Source: Humulus lupulus
Taxonomy: Eukaryota; Streptophyta; Magnoliopsida; Rosales; Cannabaceae
Direction: 5' to 3'
Assembly (NCBI RefSeq): GCF_963169125.1
Contig: NC_084793.1
Coordinates: 92,399,071-92,463,070 of the forward strand
Length of the DNA: 64,000 nucleotides
The position numbers were made by a program, and so were the translations under genes. This document shows, one piece after another, positions 1-11,309 of this stretch. Below the pieces are notes generated by a model that saw only the letters and a list, made by a program, of their open reading frames with translations, had not been told where the DNA came from and did not search any database. Positions within the stretch are counted from its first letter, which is position 1. Each line of letters begins with the position of its first letter.

Positions 1-2761
1 GGATTGATTAAGTGGGGTTTCGAAAAAGAATTGACTAATATACATACTCTTTCTTTGAACCACTGAGGAAAATCAGCTTCTTGTTGAACTTCAAGATTCG
101 AGCACCCCCCCCCCCCCCCCCCACACATCTTCTTAATTCATCCATATGTTCACTATAAATGGACAACAATGTTATGATTTTTTCCTTTACTCGGTATATA
201 AACCAAACAAATTTATTGAAAAAAGACTAGAAAACACACCTAAGGTACTCCTTAATTTTGGCACAATTGTTCAAGATACACCACTCAGCCTTTTGCTTTA
301 ACTACGGATTGAGGAGTATACTTGATTTCTTACCAAATGGAGAACCAACAGCCTTATAAATAGAATATTCCCGATTTCGTAGGGATTCAACGCGATCGTT
401 ATTCCTCTCAGGTCGATTGAATCGAGTCTCAACCCCCCGGAGGTACATTGAGCAAAAGGTTAAGGCCTCGTTAACCACGTAAGCTTCTGCGATTGAACCT
501 TCCGGAGGTGCACGATTTCTTACATACTGTTTATAAACCGCCATCAAACGTTCAATGGGATACATCCACCTAAAGTGCACGGGACCGCCAAGAATTGCCT
601 CTTTCAGAAGATGCAAAACCAAATGCACCATAATGTCGAAAAATGCTGGAGGAAATATCATTTCCAACTTGCATAAAATGGTGATAATGTCTGTCTCCAT
701 CTTCTCAAGGTCTTTCACATTCAAAGTCCTTGAACAAAGTTTTTTGAAAAAACCGCACAACTCAATAATTGGCTTCCGAACTTTAGGAACCAAAAACGAC
801 CTAATTGCGGCGGGCAACAACTGCTGAAACAACACGTGGCAATCGTGTGATTTCAGCCCAGTTATCTTGCCATCATTGACATTCTTCGAAAGGTTTGCAG
901 CAAAACCGTCCGGGAATTCAACTGACTTCACAAATTCACAGAAAACTCGACACTCCGGAACACTAAGGGTGTAACTGGCGTGCAGTTTCTTCCACTTGTT
1001 TCCCTCTTTGCGGAGGTGGAGTTTTTCCCTAATTCTCATGTCTGCTAAATCAAGTCTTGCCTTGTCAATGTCTTTATATTTTCCCTCTAAGTTCAACAAA
1101 GTTCCCAAGACACTGTCGCAAACATTCTTCTCAATGTACATTACGTCCAAGTTATGCCTCAGCAATAATTCCTTCCAATAATCAAGCTCAAAAAATATGC
1201 TCTTCTTCGACCAATTAAGTTCAATCGGAGCCCTTTTACATTTCACACCACCAAATTCTTTGTGTTTCCCAGGATGTCTAATCTGCAAATTCTCTAATTG
1301 CTTCAACACATCATTACCGGAGTAATCTTTCGGTGGTGGCCTGAGTTCCTTGTTACCGTCGAATATTGCTCGTTTGCTCCTCCATTCATGACCCATATCA
1401 AGAAACCTCCTATGGCCAATGTATGCAATTTTACTTCTAATCCCTACAGAGGGAGTTTCTTCATTGCGTGTGGGGCACGCCTTGTACCCTTTTGTGCTCC
1501 ACCCAGACATCATAGCATAAGCTGGGTAGTCGTTAATGGTCCATAAGATTGCTGCACGCATATTGAATAAGGTACTATTGTATGCATCTCGTGTCTCGAC
1601 ACCATTCACCCATAACTCCTTCAACTCGTCAAGCAAAGGTCTCATATAGACATCGATATCTTTTCCAGGTGAAGAAGGACCTGGAATTAGAATAGACAAC
1701 ATTAATGACTATGGTTTCATGCACTTCCACGGTAGCAAGTTGTATGGGACAAGTATCACAGGCCACATGCTGTAAGAGTTGCTCATGTTCCCAAAAGGAT
1801 TGAAGCCATCTATAGCCAACCCAAGCCTAACATTTCGATGTTCGGCTGCGAAAGATGGGTACAACTCATCAAGGTGCTTCCACACCTTACTGTCAGTGGG
1901 GTGCCTCATCACACCATCTTCCTTTGGCCTTTTAGAATAGTGCCATCTCATATCCTCTGTAGTATATCTGTAACTGTACAACATTTTCAATCTCGACATC
2001 AATGGAAAGTACCGCATGACCTTATGGGCAACTTTCTTCCCGTTTCCACGATTATCTTGCCAGCGACACTCACCACAAACCGGACAGAATTCCAAATTCG
2101 CATTCTCCTTCCAAAACAGTGCACAGTCATGCTTGCAAGCATCGATGGACTCATATCCCTATCCAATACTCTGCAACTTTGCCTTCGCCTCATAGTTAGA
2201 CTTAGGTAAAATTGTTCCGTGAGGCAGAGCGTCGACTAACAATTCCAGCAAACCATGAAAGTAATGATTGCTGCACTTGTTAATAACTTTCAGATTCATC
2301 AGCTTCACCAAGAAGTTCAACGTGGAATACTTTCAGCAACCCGGGTACAGTTCACTTGACATCTCCTTAAATAAATTGTCATACCTGTCGCGATGTAAAG
2401 GATCATCTTGGGGAGGATCATTATAGTTTCCAGTGGGAACATCATCTTCAGCGTAAACATCCTCCAGGATATCCGCTATCTCATCTCTAACATGATCTCG
2501 TACTACAGCTAGTGGCGACGGCAGCGCCTCTCCATGGTAATGCCACACTTTGTAGGACTGTATGATGTCATTGTTGAATAAATGCATCGAAATTGCATTT
2601 ATAGGCTGGAACTTAACATTCCCACATTTCCTGGACGGACAGCGAACCAAACCCAGATCGTTCAATTTATTTTTAGCGATATCGAAGAACTCCTTAACAC
2701 CATTTCTATACTCCAGAGACCAGCGATTCCTCGCACTCATCCAGCTTCTGTCGCTTGCCAT
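1..2761 (-). pseudogene. TNP2-like CACTA transposase, interrupted by in-frame stops
   Basis: One minus-strand frame carries the whole TNP2 architecture. The N-terminal transposase-associated domain starts at the ATG at 2761 (MASDRSWM; Cys pairs in CPSRKCGN). It is followed by the TNP2 core (FCPVCGECRW about 2085; LAIDGFNPFG; YPAYAMMSGWSTKGYKACP about 1520) and a DUF4218-like region (PVHFRWMYPIERLM about 570-520). The frame is closed by stops at 2333-2335, 2159-2161, 1709-1711 and 302-304, but family-like sequence resumes in the same frame after each. The exon seems to run to a donor-like AG|GTGTG near 240. A further short stretch near positions 25-85 (QWFKERV) looks like the next exon. The stop at 2333 fits a CGA-to-TGA transition. 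The protein would catalyse excision and insertion of CACTA ends; this copy cannot make it whole. Confidence 0.88.
105..122. repeat. Poly-C run (18 C)
   Basis: An uninterrupted mononucleotide run of 18 C. On the coding (minus) strand it lies just upstream of the last visible transposase exon, near where the splice acceptor would be. The exact length is likely to be unreliable in sequencing. Confidence 0.95.
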
Positions 2762-2779
2762 CTTTAAGCGAAATAATTA

Positions 2780-3760
2780 AGAAAATATTAATAATTGTCT
2801 TAAAATGAGGGAAATGATAGTCAAAATATTTCATGACTGTTTGTCTCCCTAATTATCACTAACTGATAATAATATATTATCTCTGGCAAATATAATTATT
2901 TATATTTACCAAAAAAAATGTAGCTAATTATTAATTATTACAATTTTTTAAATCATTTACTTATTTATTACTGTTATTTTAAAATTAAATTAATTATACA
3001 TTAATTGCATTTTGTAATTTTTTATTAAATTCTTCAATTTGTATTGGATTATTTACTTAATTGATATCAATTTTATTATATTTATATTTTACTTAATTAT
3101 ATTTTATTAAATCATTTATATTTTTAACTTTTTTCAATTACAAAACATCTAATATTAATGTTAAAATTAATTATTAATTATTATGATTGGTAATTTTATT
3201 TTATTTAAATTATAGTTAAAAATTATTTTTTTGATGTATTTTTTAATTATACTTAAATTTTTATTTAATTAATTATTAAACTTTTATTAATTTTACTAAC
3301 TCTAACAAAATTTGGGCATCATAACGACTATATTTCAAAATATCCCAAAAATTTAAAAACCTACAAATTAAACACATATATAACCAGAATATTCCCAGAT
3401 CATACAAAACATATATATACATTAACAAATACATCAATTTACATATATACAAATATTTAACCACAAAAAATCATATACCAAAACTAATTTTTTTATTAAT
3501 ACAAAAAAAAATTATTAAATACATATTTACAAACATATCACATTTAATATAAAACAATTAAAAAATATAAACATACATTATTAATCTAATTTTTTTTTAA
3601 ATTCATACTTTAACTAAAATACATATATCACAAAATACAATATAATAAATATTAACATGCAAAAATAAAAATATTACAGTGGGTAAAGTGGCTCCGCTCC
3701 GGCAGTGGCTCGGGGACTCTATAGAAACAAAAATTTTTTTTAATTTAATACATAAATAAA
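2780..3760. other. AT-rich non-coding upstream region of the CACTA1 transposase
   Basis: About 1 kb of very AT-rich sequence with no supported gene. Base skew changes near 3300: the left half is T-rich and the right half A-rich on the plus strand. It lies between the transposase start and the GC-rich leader, so an intron or promoter spacer is plausible but not shown. Confidence 0.5.
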
Positions 3761-3776
3761 ATTAAATAAAATACAA

Positions 3777-4049
3777 ATGTATATTAAAATACTTACAGTG
3801 GGCAACTTGGAGGAGGAGGGGGCAGCAGTGGTGGCTCGCGGTGGCGCCGGGGTGGGGCTCGGGTGGGCTCGGTTGGGGTGGGTGGGTGGGCTCGGCTGGG
3901 GTGGGGTGGTCGTCGGGGTGGGGTGCCGTCGTGGTGCAGCTGGTGGGGTTGCAGCTGGTGGTGGTGTGGCCGGAGTGTGGTGGAGGATTGAGAAGAGAAG
4001 AAGAAAGAGAGGAAATAAAGGAAGAAAAAAATGTGGATGAAGGGCTCAC
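3777..4049 (-). other. GC-rich low-complexity leader of CACTA1
   Basis: A strongly G-rich (plus) / C-rich (minus) block of about 200 bp in AT-rich surroundings, 350-600 bp inside the transposon end. Open frames on both strands (Pro/Ser/His-rich on minus, Gly/Val-rich on plus) reflect composition, not a recognised family. The position suggests a transcribed leader or first exon of the transposase gene. The G runs between 3841 and 3920 could form G-quadruplexes on the plus strand. Confidence 0.45.
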
Positions 4050-4059
4050 GACTGCTGTA

Positions 4060-4404
4060 ATATCGCTATGACTTTTGTCGGCGCGTTTCGTTGAGCAGGC
4101 AAAAGTCTAAAAATGCGCTGGCAAAAGTCTTCAATAAACCCTAGGACAAAACGGTGTCGTTTTACTTAGTCGAGCTTTTGCCGACGCAAAATAGACTTTT
4201 GCCAGCGCAACGAAACGCGCCGGCAAAAGTCTAGCCAACTACTTTGTTGAAAACGTGCAAAATTTCAAAAATGCACGTTGACTGTTGCCGGCGCGTTAGG
4301 TGAAATGCACCGGCAAAAGTCTACGGTTTTTTTTTTTTAAATCTGATAGACTTTTGCTGGCGCAACCCCGAATTGCGCTGGCAAAAACCTTGTTTCTTGT
4401 AGTG
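4060..4404. repeat. CACTA1 subterminal repeats and terminal inverted repeat
   Basis: At least eight copies of a 12-14 bp motif (AGACTTTTGCCGGCGC and variants such as CTTTTGCCAGCGC) in alternating orientation, some forming local hairpins (for example around 4185-4235), followed by the CACTA terminus at 4391-4404. In En/Spm such repeats are the binding sites of the element's DNA-binding protein; that role is inferred here. Confidence 0.85.
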
Positions 4405-4413
4405 TGAGCACGA

Positions 4414-5370
4414 TTTTGGTATTAAAAGTATAAATCAGAGACACGCTGCGAAATGAGTTATTAAAAAATTTATTAATACCAGCCATGATCATACATATAT
4501 GGATATATTAAATCACATACAAATATATTAGAGATTACCTCTTCAAGCCTATCAAGTATCCACAAATCTTTTGGTATAAATCAACGATCTTCCAATACAG
4601 ATTCTGAAAGCTCACACCTTGATCTTCTAGACCAATCCTCAAACACTCAAGATCGTGTGTGGGTACGTAGGATTCAAAATGTTAATCTAGGACTCTCTAG
4701 ATGTACTCAACACATGAGATCTATAAATGTTTGATTGAGAGAAAATGCAGTGAATACTTTTTATGGTTTAGAAAACCTATTGCTTTCTTTTCAGAGAGAG
4801 TCTCACACTTAATGAAAACCACTTATGTTTATAAAATTATCGCTTCTTTTAAGGTTTATAAAGATAATTAACTAATTTAATTAATCTTTATTTTATTTAT
4901 AATAAAATTGATCAGTTATAACCTATTTAATTTAAATCATATTTAAAAAAGAATAATTAAATATATATAATTATATAAACAAATTATTTGAAATTTAAAA
5001 TTCAAATCCCAGAGACAGGAAATCCCTGTGTGGCACCACACTTGACCGCACCATTAGGGTTATCCTTGATTTTCTCATTTGTTTGTTTAATTATATATTT
5101 AAGATAATATATTTATTCTAAAATAAATATTAGATAATTCAAAATTAACTTTATCTTAAAATATCACTTTTAAATAAACAAATAAATATCTTATTCTAAA
5201 TAAGATCATTATTAATCTCTCTTTATATTAATCCAAATATGATTAATATTAATTTTAACCTATAGTTTTTCAAAATAAAAACTATATAGTTAAATAATTA
5301 ATTAATTCATCATTAATCAATTGCCCATAATTATCACATTATTATTTCCTTGCCCTGGAAAATTAGTTCC
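4414..5370 (-). repeat. Copia-1 3' LTR, outer segment
   Basis: Matches 31499-32478 over essentially its full length, beginning at TTGGTATTAAAAG (4416) beside TTGGTATTAAAAG (31501). The expected first two bases TG read TT here. CACTA2 interrupts it at 5371 and the LTR resumes at about 11310. Confidence 0.88.
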
Positions 5371-5700
5371 CACTACTACAAAAAAGACTTTTAAGGACTA
5401 GCATTGCGAGTCCTAAAAAAGTTTTTAGGACCCGCGGGGCGCGAGTCCTCTATTTGAGAGCCTTAAAAACTGAGGTTTTTTAGGACTCACATTGAGAGTC
5501 CTAAAAGAATGTTTTTAGGACTCGCGGTGCAAGTCCTAAAAACTCTGGTTGAGTGCCTTTAAGTAAGTTTTTAGCACTCGCGATGCAAGGCCGAAAAAAT
5601 CGGGTTGAGTGCCTTTAAGTAATTTTTTAGGACTCGCAAATCCCATTGAGTGTCTTTAAATTAAGATTTTAGGACTCGCTTTGCATGCCCTTAAAATATA
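5371..5700. repeat. CACTA2 left terminus and subterminal repeats
   Basis: The terminus CACTACTACAAAAAA is followed by about 320 bp packed with TTTTTAGGACTCGC-type units, some inverted to GCGAGTCCTAAAA. Some variants match CACTA subterminal behaviour (family knowledge). Confidence 0.85.
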
Positions 5701-6090
5701 TATATTTTTTAAAAATGCAGCTACAATTTTCATTTTGATTTTAAAAAATATATCCCTTTGAGTTTCTAAAATGTATTATATATGTTAGATTTCTAAAATT
5801 TCAAAAGAAAATACTACAAAAACACAAAAAAAAAAAAAAATCAAAAGAAATTTAAAGTTCTCATTAACATATAATGTAAGCTAACTTATAACATCTTTCA
5901 ACATTATCAATAAAAATAAAAAAATAAATACATAAAAAAAACTCAAACCACCTCTAAGTCCTAATAACAATCTAAATATTTTAATTTGATACTCTATTAA
6001 TGGATCTTACAATAAAATTGTTCTAATTTTACATTATTCATAAAAAGGACAAACCAAATGATATATGAGAAGCGTGTGTGACACTTTTAC
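5701..6090. other. AT-rich stretch of CACTA2 without a recognised gene
   Basis: Low-complexity A-rich and T-rich sequence between the left subterminal repeats and the last captured exon. I see no coding signal. It could hold decayed intron of the captured gene. Confidence 0.5.
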
Positions 6091-7186
6091 CCTTCTCTCT
6101 CGCAGATACATTAGCTCTTCCTTCAGCTTCTTTGGCAGAAAGAGCTCCAATGCCAGTTGATGGCAAAACTGTAAATAAATAAATCATCAATATCATGCAT
6201 GCTATGAGAGATCTAAAATTCCATATGAGAGAAAAATAAAGATGCTAAGCCCAACTACAGATTCATATATAAAATTGGTTTCTCAAATAAATTTCACAGA
6301 TATTGCTAAGCTAATACAACTTTTTTGTTAAAAAAAAGCTAATACAAGACTTAATTGACACAATTGTTTCTGATATTGCATTCATGAATGTAACAAAATC
6401 ATTTTTGCACCTACATTAGCAAGCCTCCGTACAAAAATATTCTACAACTTACACAATATATAATGAATTGTAGAAAAAAAGTACGGTTTTCATGTATTTA
6501 GAAATACAAAAATAACTACATTAAAAAATGGTGCATCTTCACCATGCAGAAATCCGACTGAAAGTCAGTGTCTCACATTGTCTACTTCTAATCATTGAAG
6601 TTGAGATAAGCTTCTTCATTCCCCCAGGTATGCTTGTGATTGTACAAGAGAGCCAAATTTTGGCCTTTTCTTAAATAAATAAAATAAAAGCTACTATTGT
6701 TAATGATACTAGAATCTTAGAAAGCAAATGGAGCAAACAAATTCTCGAAGCCAACGACATCAACTCAAAAAATGTATCAAGTACGAAATTGTTGTCAGCC
6801 AAAAAAACTAGTGATGTGTTTCCAGGTGTAACAACATAATTAAAACACCAAGGACCATAAACTGTCTTAATAAAAATGGCTAACCTTAATTGCAGCACCA
6901 AACGCTGATTTGGCAGTTTTACTATTCTGAAACATGGTTGGAATGCTTTCCAGCAATAACTCTAAATGCTGGCGGTACTATATCAACAAAGAAAACAAAA
7001 GATCAACTATTATTGGCAATTAAATATTGCCTCAAACACAACAGAATAGTATAGTACAAAATTAACGAAGAAAAAACAGTCCAGAAAACAACAGCCTTGG
7101 ATATTAACCTCAGATAGAGAAACAAGAACATCTGTCTGTAAGGGAGTATAGACATCTTGTACATCAAGAACTATTAGCATTAATGG
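6091..7186 (-). pseudogene. Captured fragment of a SEC24-like (COPII coat) gene, exons with introns
   Basis: Three minus-strand exons with splice sites. Exon a, 7109-7186 (26 codons; LDVQDVYTPLQTDV), has acceptor TTTTGCAG and donor GTTAAT. Exon b, 6885-6977 (31 codons; RQHLELLLESIPTMFQ, then SAFGAAIK), joins a in phase 0. Exon d, 6091-6168 (LPSTGIGALSAKEAEGRANV), has acceptor ATTTACAG and donor GTAAAAG. From family knowledge these are consecutive parts of the plant SEC24C-like core, in the right order. SEC24 binds cargo in COPII vesicles. The short exon expected between b and d may survive in decayed form near 6598-6665. Retained introns mean capture at DNA level. Only about 85 residues of a protein of over 1,000 remain, so no coat function is possible; the host gene could be a target of small RNA from this copy (inference). 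Confidence 0.82.
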
Positions 7187-10150
7187 CTGCAAAATATTAT
7201 TGGATGTTAGAATCAATGTAAATAACTGTTGAGAAAATTACAGGTCGAGAATACCCAACTAAACTAACTACATAAATAGAAACATACAAGTAATTATACA
7301 AAATATTGTTTAGTGAAAAAACCAATCTATAATAGCAATTAAAAGGAAATTCCGTACATCCACAACTGAAATTATAAAAATTAGAAGCAGGGATCCTGTG
7401 CCCTGTGTGCAAAGTCATTGCAAGACGAACTTTGTTCTTTAACTACTATACTATATACTAAACACTACACTATGTATGACTCTGTACGACTCTAAACCTC
7501 TAAACCTCATATGCTTCCTCTGTGTATGTATTTGACTCTGTCTACATTTATGAAGTAATGAGATGCCATCAACTTAATACATCACAATTAAGCAGCAAGA
7601 CTCGCGAGCACCTACGTATATACATATTAAAATCTTACAAGAGATCCAAGCAGATAACAGAAGCAACCAATATATATTATACCATCAACTTAAATAGATA
7701 ATATATATTCATTACCTAAACCCATATATACATAAAAATTGATAATGTAAACCTAATATATTACAAACAAACTGAAACATGAGAGAACAAATAGACAGAT
7801 CAAAAAATAAAAGACAGGTCTGAAATTTACCATCCTAAGCCATAGTCTATTATTGGACCCCACAGGAAGAAAAAGATGGGTAAACGTGTTAGAATATTAG
7901 TTTCTACAACATTGGACCCCACACAAATGATGGTGGTTACATAGTCTATTTTATATTCAAGTAATGTTTATATAATTGTCTGCCAAGTGGAGAGGTGGCC
8001 TTAATTATATGTAATATATAGCATTTCGATTGACCATATAAAACATGCTTAAAGGTGTCTCAAAACCTTTAGATTTTGGAGCCTAATATTAAGATTATAG
8101 GATAAAACTTGGAACTTTCATCAAACATGTGCTATGCAAGAAAATTGTAGAACATGCATCAATTGCTATAATGATATAATCACACAATATAATCTGACTG
8201 AGCAAAGCACAACATCAATTAACAGAAATATACTACATGAAAATTTAACAAAAAAATAGGTTACAAAAAAAAAAACATATTACATGAAAACTAAAACATA
8301 GTAAAATACACATCTTGCACTGAAAATAGAAGAAAAAGAGAAAAGCCAACATTTCACCATCTATAGAATCGGACAGCATATCCCCTAATTTACTAGCCTA
8401 GCCATCTATCACATTCAACACCAACATGTCAAACAAATCAAACAGCACACATGTTTTCATCCATATATCACTGCAGCACACAAAATTCTCAGAACCTACT
8501 TCACTAAGACATGCAAGTTCTCAATCTTCCGTTATCACCGCAGCACACATAATTCACAAAACCTACTTCACTACGGATGAATATCTAAGATATTCAAACT
8601 CCACTAAAGTAATACAATTATCATTCAAAATTGTAAAATGTTGAAAATTAAAAAAAAAAAATCAAATGCAACATACCTCTTGCAATTAGCTACTGATCCA
8701 ATGCTTTAAGACCAATCAAAATATTAACCTAAACATTATTATTAACATTATAAAAAATAAAAAAGTTAGATGTATGTTCCATATCATGTAATTACCCCAA
8801 GTCATGTTATTTAAAATTCTATAATCAACTTAATTATTAATTAGACGGTCAAATGTTAAGGTTATAGGAAAAAATGTGACGAAGCAGTCCATGAAAATCC
8901 ACAATAAACTAGTAAGGCTATTTAAGATGGAAAAAGTCAATAAATCAAGTAAATGATTAGACTATTTTTGGCTAACTAGAACTAGAACTAGAGCTATAAC
9001 TATATGTTAATCAAGTATAAAATTCTAATAGTATTGTATCATTATTTCAATTTCTTCTTGACTTCGGATTAAGCTAAAAGTCAATAATGGAAATAGCTTA
9101 GAATATAACAAAAATATAGTTTAGCAAACTTTACTGATGAAAAATATAATTCATAAAACATTGTACTCCATATTTATTCCATTCAATACTCTAAGGAGTA
9201 CATTCCAAAATCCTAAACTTGTGCCAAAAATAGTATATATTTTATTAAGTGTACCACATAGTTTAATTTTTACATTTGTTACAATGTTGTACCACATAAT
9301 TCATAGTACTTTCAATTAGATACCGACAATTTTTATATACAAGACACTGAAATATAGAAAAACTTGACAAACCTCTTATTTATTTTGTATGTACTAAGCA
9401 TATACTTGAGAACAAACAAACAATCATGGACTAAAGAAATAGAATTACACAAATATGATCATTCTATTATACAAGAAACTAGCTATATACGCCTCTAGCA
9501 TTTTTGTATTTATTGTACATTTTCTAAAAATATTCTAATCTATAGTCTTAAAGGCATCAATTAATTTGTTGATATGCTCATAATGATCATCTCTATCATC
9601 ATATATAATCATTGTCAAAACCAATCGAAACATAACCATATAATAGATACAAAAAATTAAGACTATCAATCTTTTTCAGTATTAAATCACGAGACTAAAA
9701 ATTGACCAATTAAAAATATATTACTTGAGCAGTTTTCTGCAATTAATAACACACACAAAATACAAAAACAAAAAAAGAAAGAAAGAAAGAGAAAAAAATG
9801 GTCAATTTTTTTCTCCATTTTCAATAAACATGTAAATTTTTTATTTATACATCTATAATATCTATCACAATACCTTAAAATTTAAATTTGTTAATAACCA
9901 AATTAGATTTGACTCCTTGACCACTCCGGGTTCCCTAAAATCATACCAAACAAGAAGATAAATAAATCAACACCAAATTTCTTACACACCAAATTATCAG
10001 AAGCCTGCCATGAACCCAAATTTGAGTTGCTGGATATAGTTAATGGAAACATTAAAAAATATTGTTTTAATAGATATGAAAGACTGTTATACACTGTGAA
10101 AACTTGAACAAAAAGCATAGATTATTTAAAGATTTACCTCTAAAAATAGT
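7187..10150. other. Interior of CACTA2 without a recognised gene
   Basis: About 3 kb of AT-rich sequence. Short open frames (for example near 8426-8644, 9137-9319 and 9903-10118) show no family signature I recognise. More captured, intron-split host sequence could be hidden here; I could not match any beyond the SEC24-like exons. Confidence 0.5.
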
Positions 10151-10157
10151 AGTAAAA

Positions 10158-10440
10158 TCATTCAACAATGTGTTGTTCTTTGAAACATTCAGCCCCGAAG
10201 CCAAACATCCCTCTGCCCAACCCCTGTGCCGTCGAGCCCAGACCTGAACCCCCCCCCCCCCACCCACCATCGAGCCCAGCCCTCGAGCCACCAGTCGTTG
10301 CTGTCGAGCCCAGCCCCGAGCCCCCTACCGTCGAACAGCCCGAACCCCCTGCCGCCGTTGACCACCATTCCCCGAGCCCCTGCCGTCTTCGTTCGGGCCT
10401 AGCAGAGAGCATGCGAGAGAGAGAGAGGGAGAAAGGGATT
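10158..10440 (-). other. GC-rich low-complexity block with CT-repeat leader in CACTA2
   Basis: On the minus strand a CT-rich tract (10410-10440) leads into an ATG at 10412 and an 84-codon open frame rich in Gly/Ser (STAAGGSGCSTVGGSG). This resembles a plant 5' UTR plus first exon, like the GC-rich leader of CACTA1. On the plus strand the same DNA reads Pro-rich. I do not recognise a protein family. It may be the first exon of the element's own or a captured gene. Confidence 0.4.
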
Positions 10441-10493
10441 TGGCACTTACATATATATTTTTTTATTTTATAAATAAAAATCAGATTATATTA

Positions 10494-10679
10494 TTTAGAT
10501 AAAAAAAATGTGATTATAAAACTCCCAATTTTATACTCCTCATACTATAAAAAATAATTTAAAAAATCACAACTATACAAATTTTATTTAGATAAAAAAA
10601 AATGTGATTATAAAACTCCCAATTTTATACTCCTAATACTATAAAAAATAATTTTAAAAATCACAACTATACAAATTCT
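10494..10679. repeat. Tandem duplication, unit 93 bp
   Basis: The unit starting TTTAGATAAAAAAA at 10494 recurs at 10587 with only a few differences (for example CTCCTCATACT against CTCCTAATACT). It is a local duplication inside CACTA2. Confidence 0.9.
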
Positions 10680-10976
10680 CTTCAAACTTATAATAATTGT
10701 TATTTGAAACTTAAACTGCTATTTAATTTAAATATTAGGTAAAAGTGTACTTTAGTTAACTTTATTTTAAAAATATATTAATTTATTTTTATTAATATTT
10801 TTTTAATTTTCATATAAAATTTAAATAAATAAACAATGCCATATATTATAAAAATTATAACTAGTAAATTTATATATTAAAATTATTTTACAATATTTTT
10901 CCAATCAATAAAACAACTTATTTTTAACTAATACTAATTTTATAAATATGTTAAACAATTAGTGGTTTTATGCTCT

Positions 10977-11160
10977 TTTACTTAACAATTTTAAAGACTT
11001 GCTTTGGGAGTCCTTAAATACTCTTTTAGGACTCGCAAAGCAAGTCCTTAAAAGTCATCATTCTTAATTTTTGAGTTCAGGTATTTTTAGGACTCGCAAA
11101 GCGAGTCCTAAAAGAGTATTAAGGACTCCCAAAGCAAGTCCTTAAAAATGTTAAGTAAAA
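10977..11160. repeat. Large inverted repeat (hairpin) in the CACTA2 right subterminal region
   Basis: The left arm (about 10977-11041, starting TTTTACTTAACA) is the near-perfect reverse complement of the right arm (about 11100-11160, ending TTAAGTAAAA), with arms of about 64 nt and a loop near 58 nt. The arms contain several subterminal units (GGACTCGCAAAGC). A transcript could fold into a long hairpin and feed small-RNA production (inference). Confidence 0.85.
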
Positions 11161-11309
11161 CACTCATTTTTTAGCCCAGATTTTTTTAGGACTCGCTTAT
11201 TTTTTTAGGACATTCATTGCGAGTCCTAAATTTGTTTTTTCAGGACTCTCAATGAGTGTCCTAAAAACTCCATAAATATTTTTAAGGACTTGCATTTATT
11301 TGCGTGTCC
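11161..11309. repeat. CACTA2 right subterminal repeats, terminus lost
   Basis: Further TTTTTAGGACTCGC / GCGAGTCCTAAA units run to about 11300, but no TTTTTTGTAGTAGTG end follows. The last bases merge into sequence alignable to Copia-1 LTR (ATAGAGGTGATCT against ATAGAGGTCATCT at 34513). Confidence 0.7.

Larger units (their letters stand above)
1..4404 (-). mobile_element. CACTA1: En/Spm-type DNA transposon (5' part; continues off the left edge)
   Basis: The right terminus reads, on the minus strand, CACTACAAGAAACA at 4391-4404, the classic CACTA inverted-repeat end. Inside it, within about 350 bp, are many copies of a subterminal motif of the type CTTTTGCCGGCGC in both orientations. Further in, on the same strand, lies a TNP2-like transposase. 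CACTA elements move by cut and paste, with TNP2 acting at the terminal repeats. The other terminus is outside the window. The element abuts the Copia-1 LTR with only 9 bp between them, so a 3-bp target duplication (TGA next to the end) cannot be confirmed. Confidence 0.9.
5371..11309 (-). mobile_element. CACTA2: non-autonomous CACTA-type element carrying captured gene fragments
   Basis: The left end is CACTACTACAAAAAA at 5371. Both end regions carry the same family-specific subterminal motif, TTTTTAGGACTCGC and relatives (5390-5700 and 10990-11300). No transposase is recognisable. Minus-strand exons matching plant SEC24 lie at 6091-7186. The right terminal repeat is absent: motif-bearing sequence runs straight into Copia-1 LTR at about 11310, and about 45-60 bp of LTR present in the other copy is also missing. 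A deletion over the right junction would explain both. The minus strand is assigned from the captured exons only. Confidence 0.8.

Noticed and set aside
2780..3660. Possible long inverted repeat because T-rich sequence changes to A-rich near 3300
   Set aside because: Direct comparison of the two halves shows no convincing reverse-complement alignment.
3777..4071. Gly-rich plus-strand frames
   Set aside because: Composition effect of a G-rich block inside CACTA1; no family match.
10168..10473. Pro-rich plus-strand frame as an extensin-like gene
   Set aside because: Low complexity and opposite to the leader-like CT tract; no signal peptide or repeat typical of extensins.
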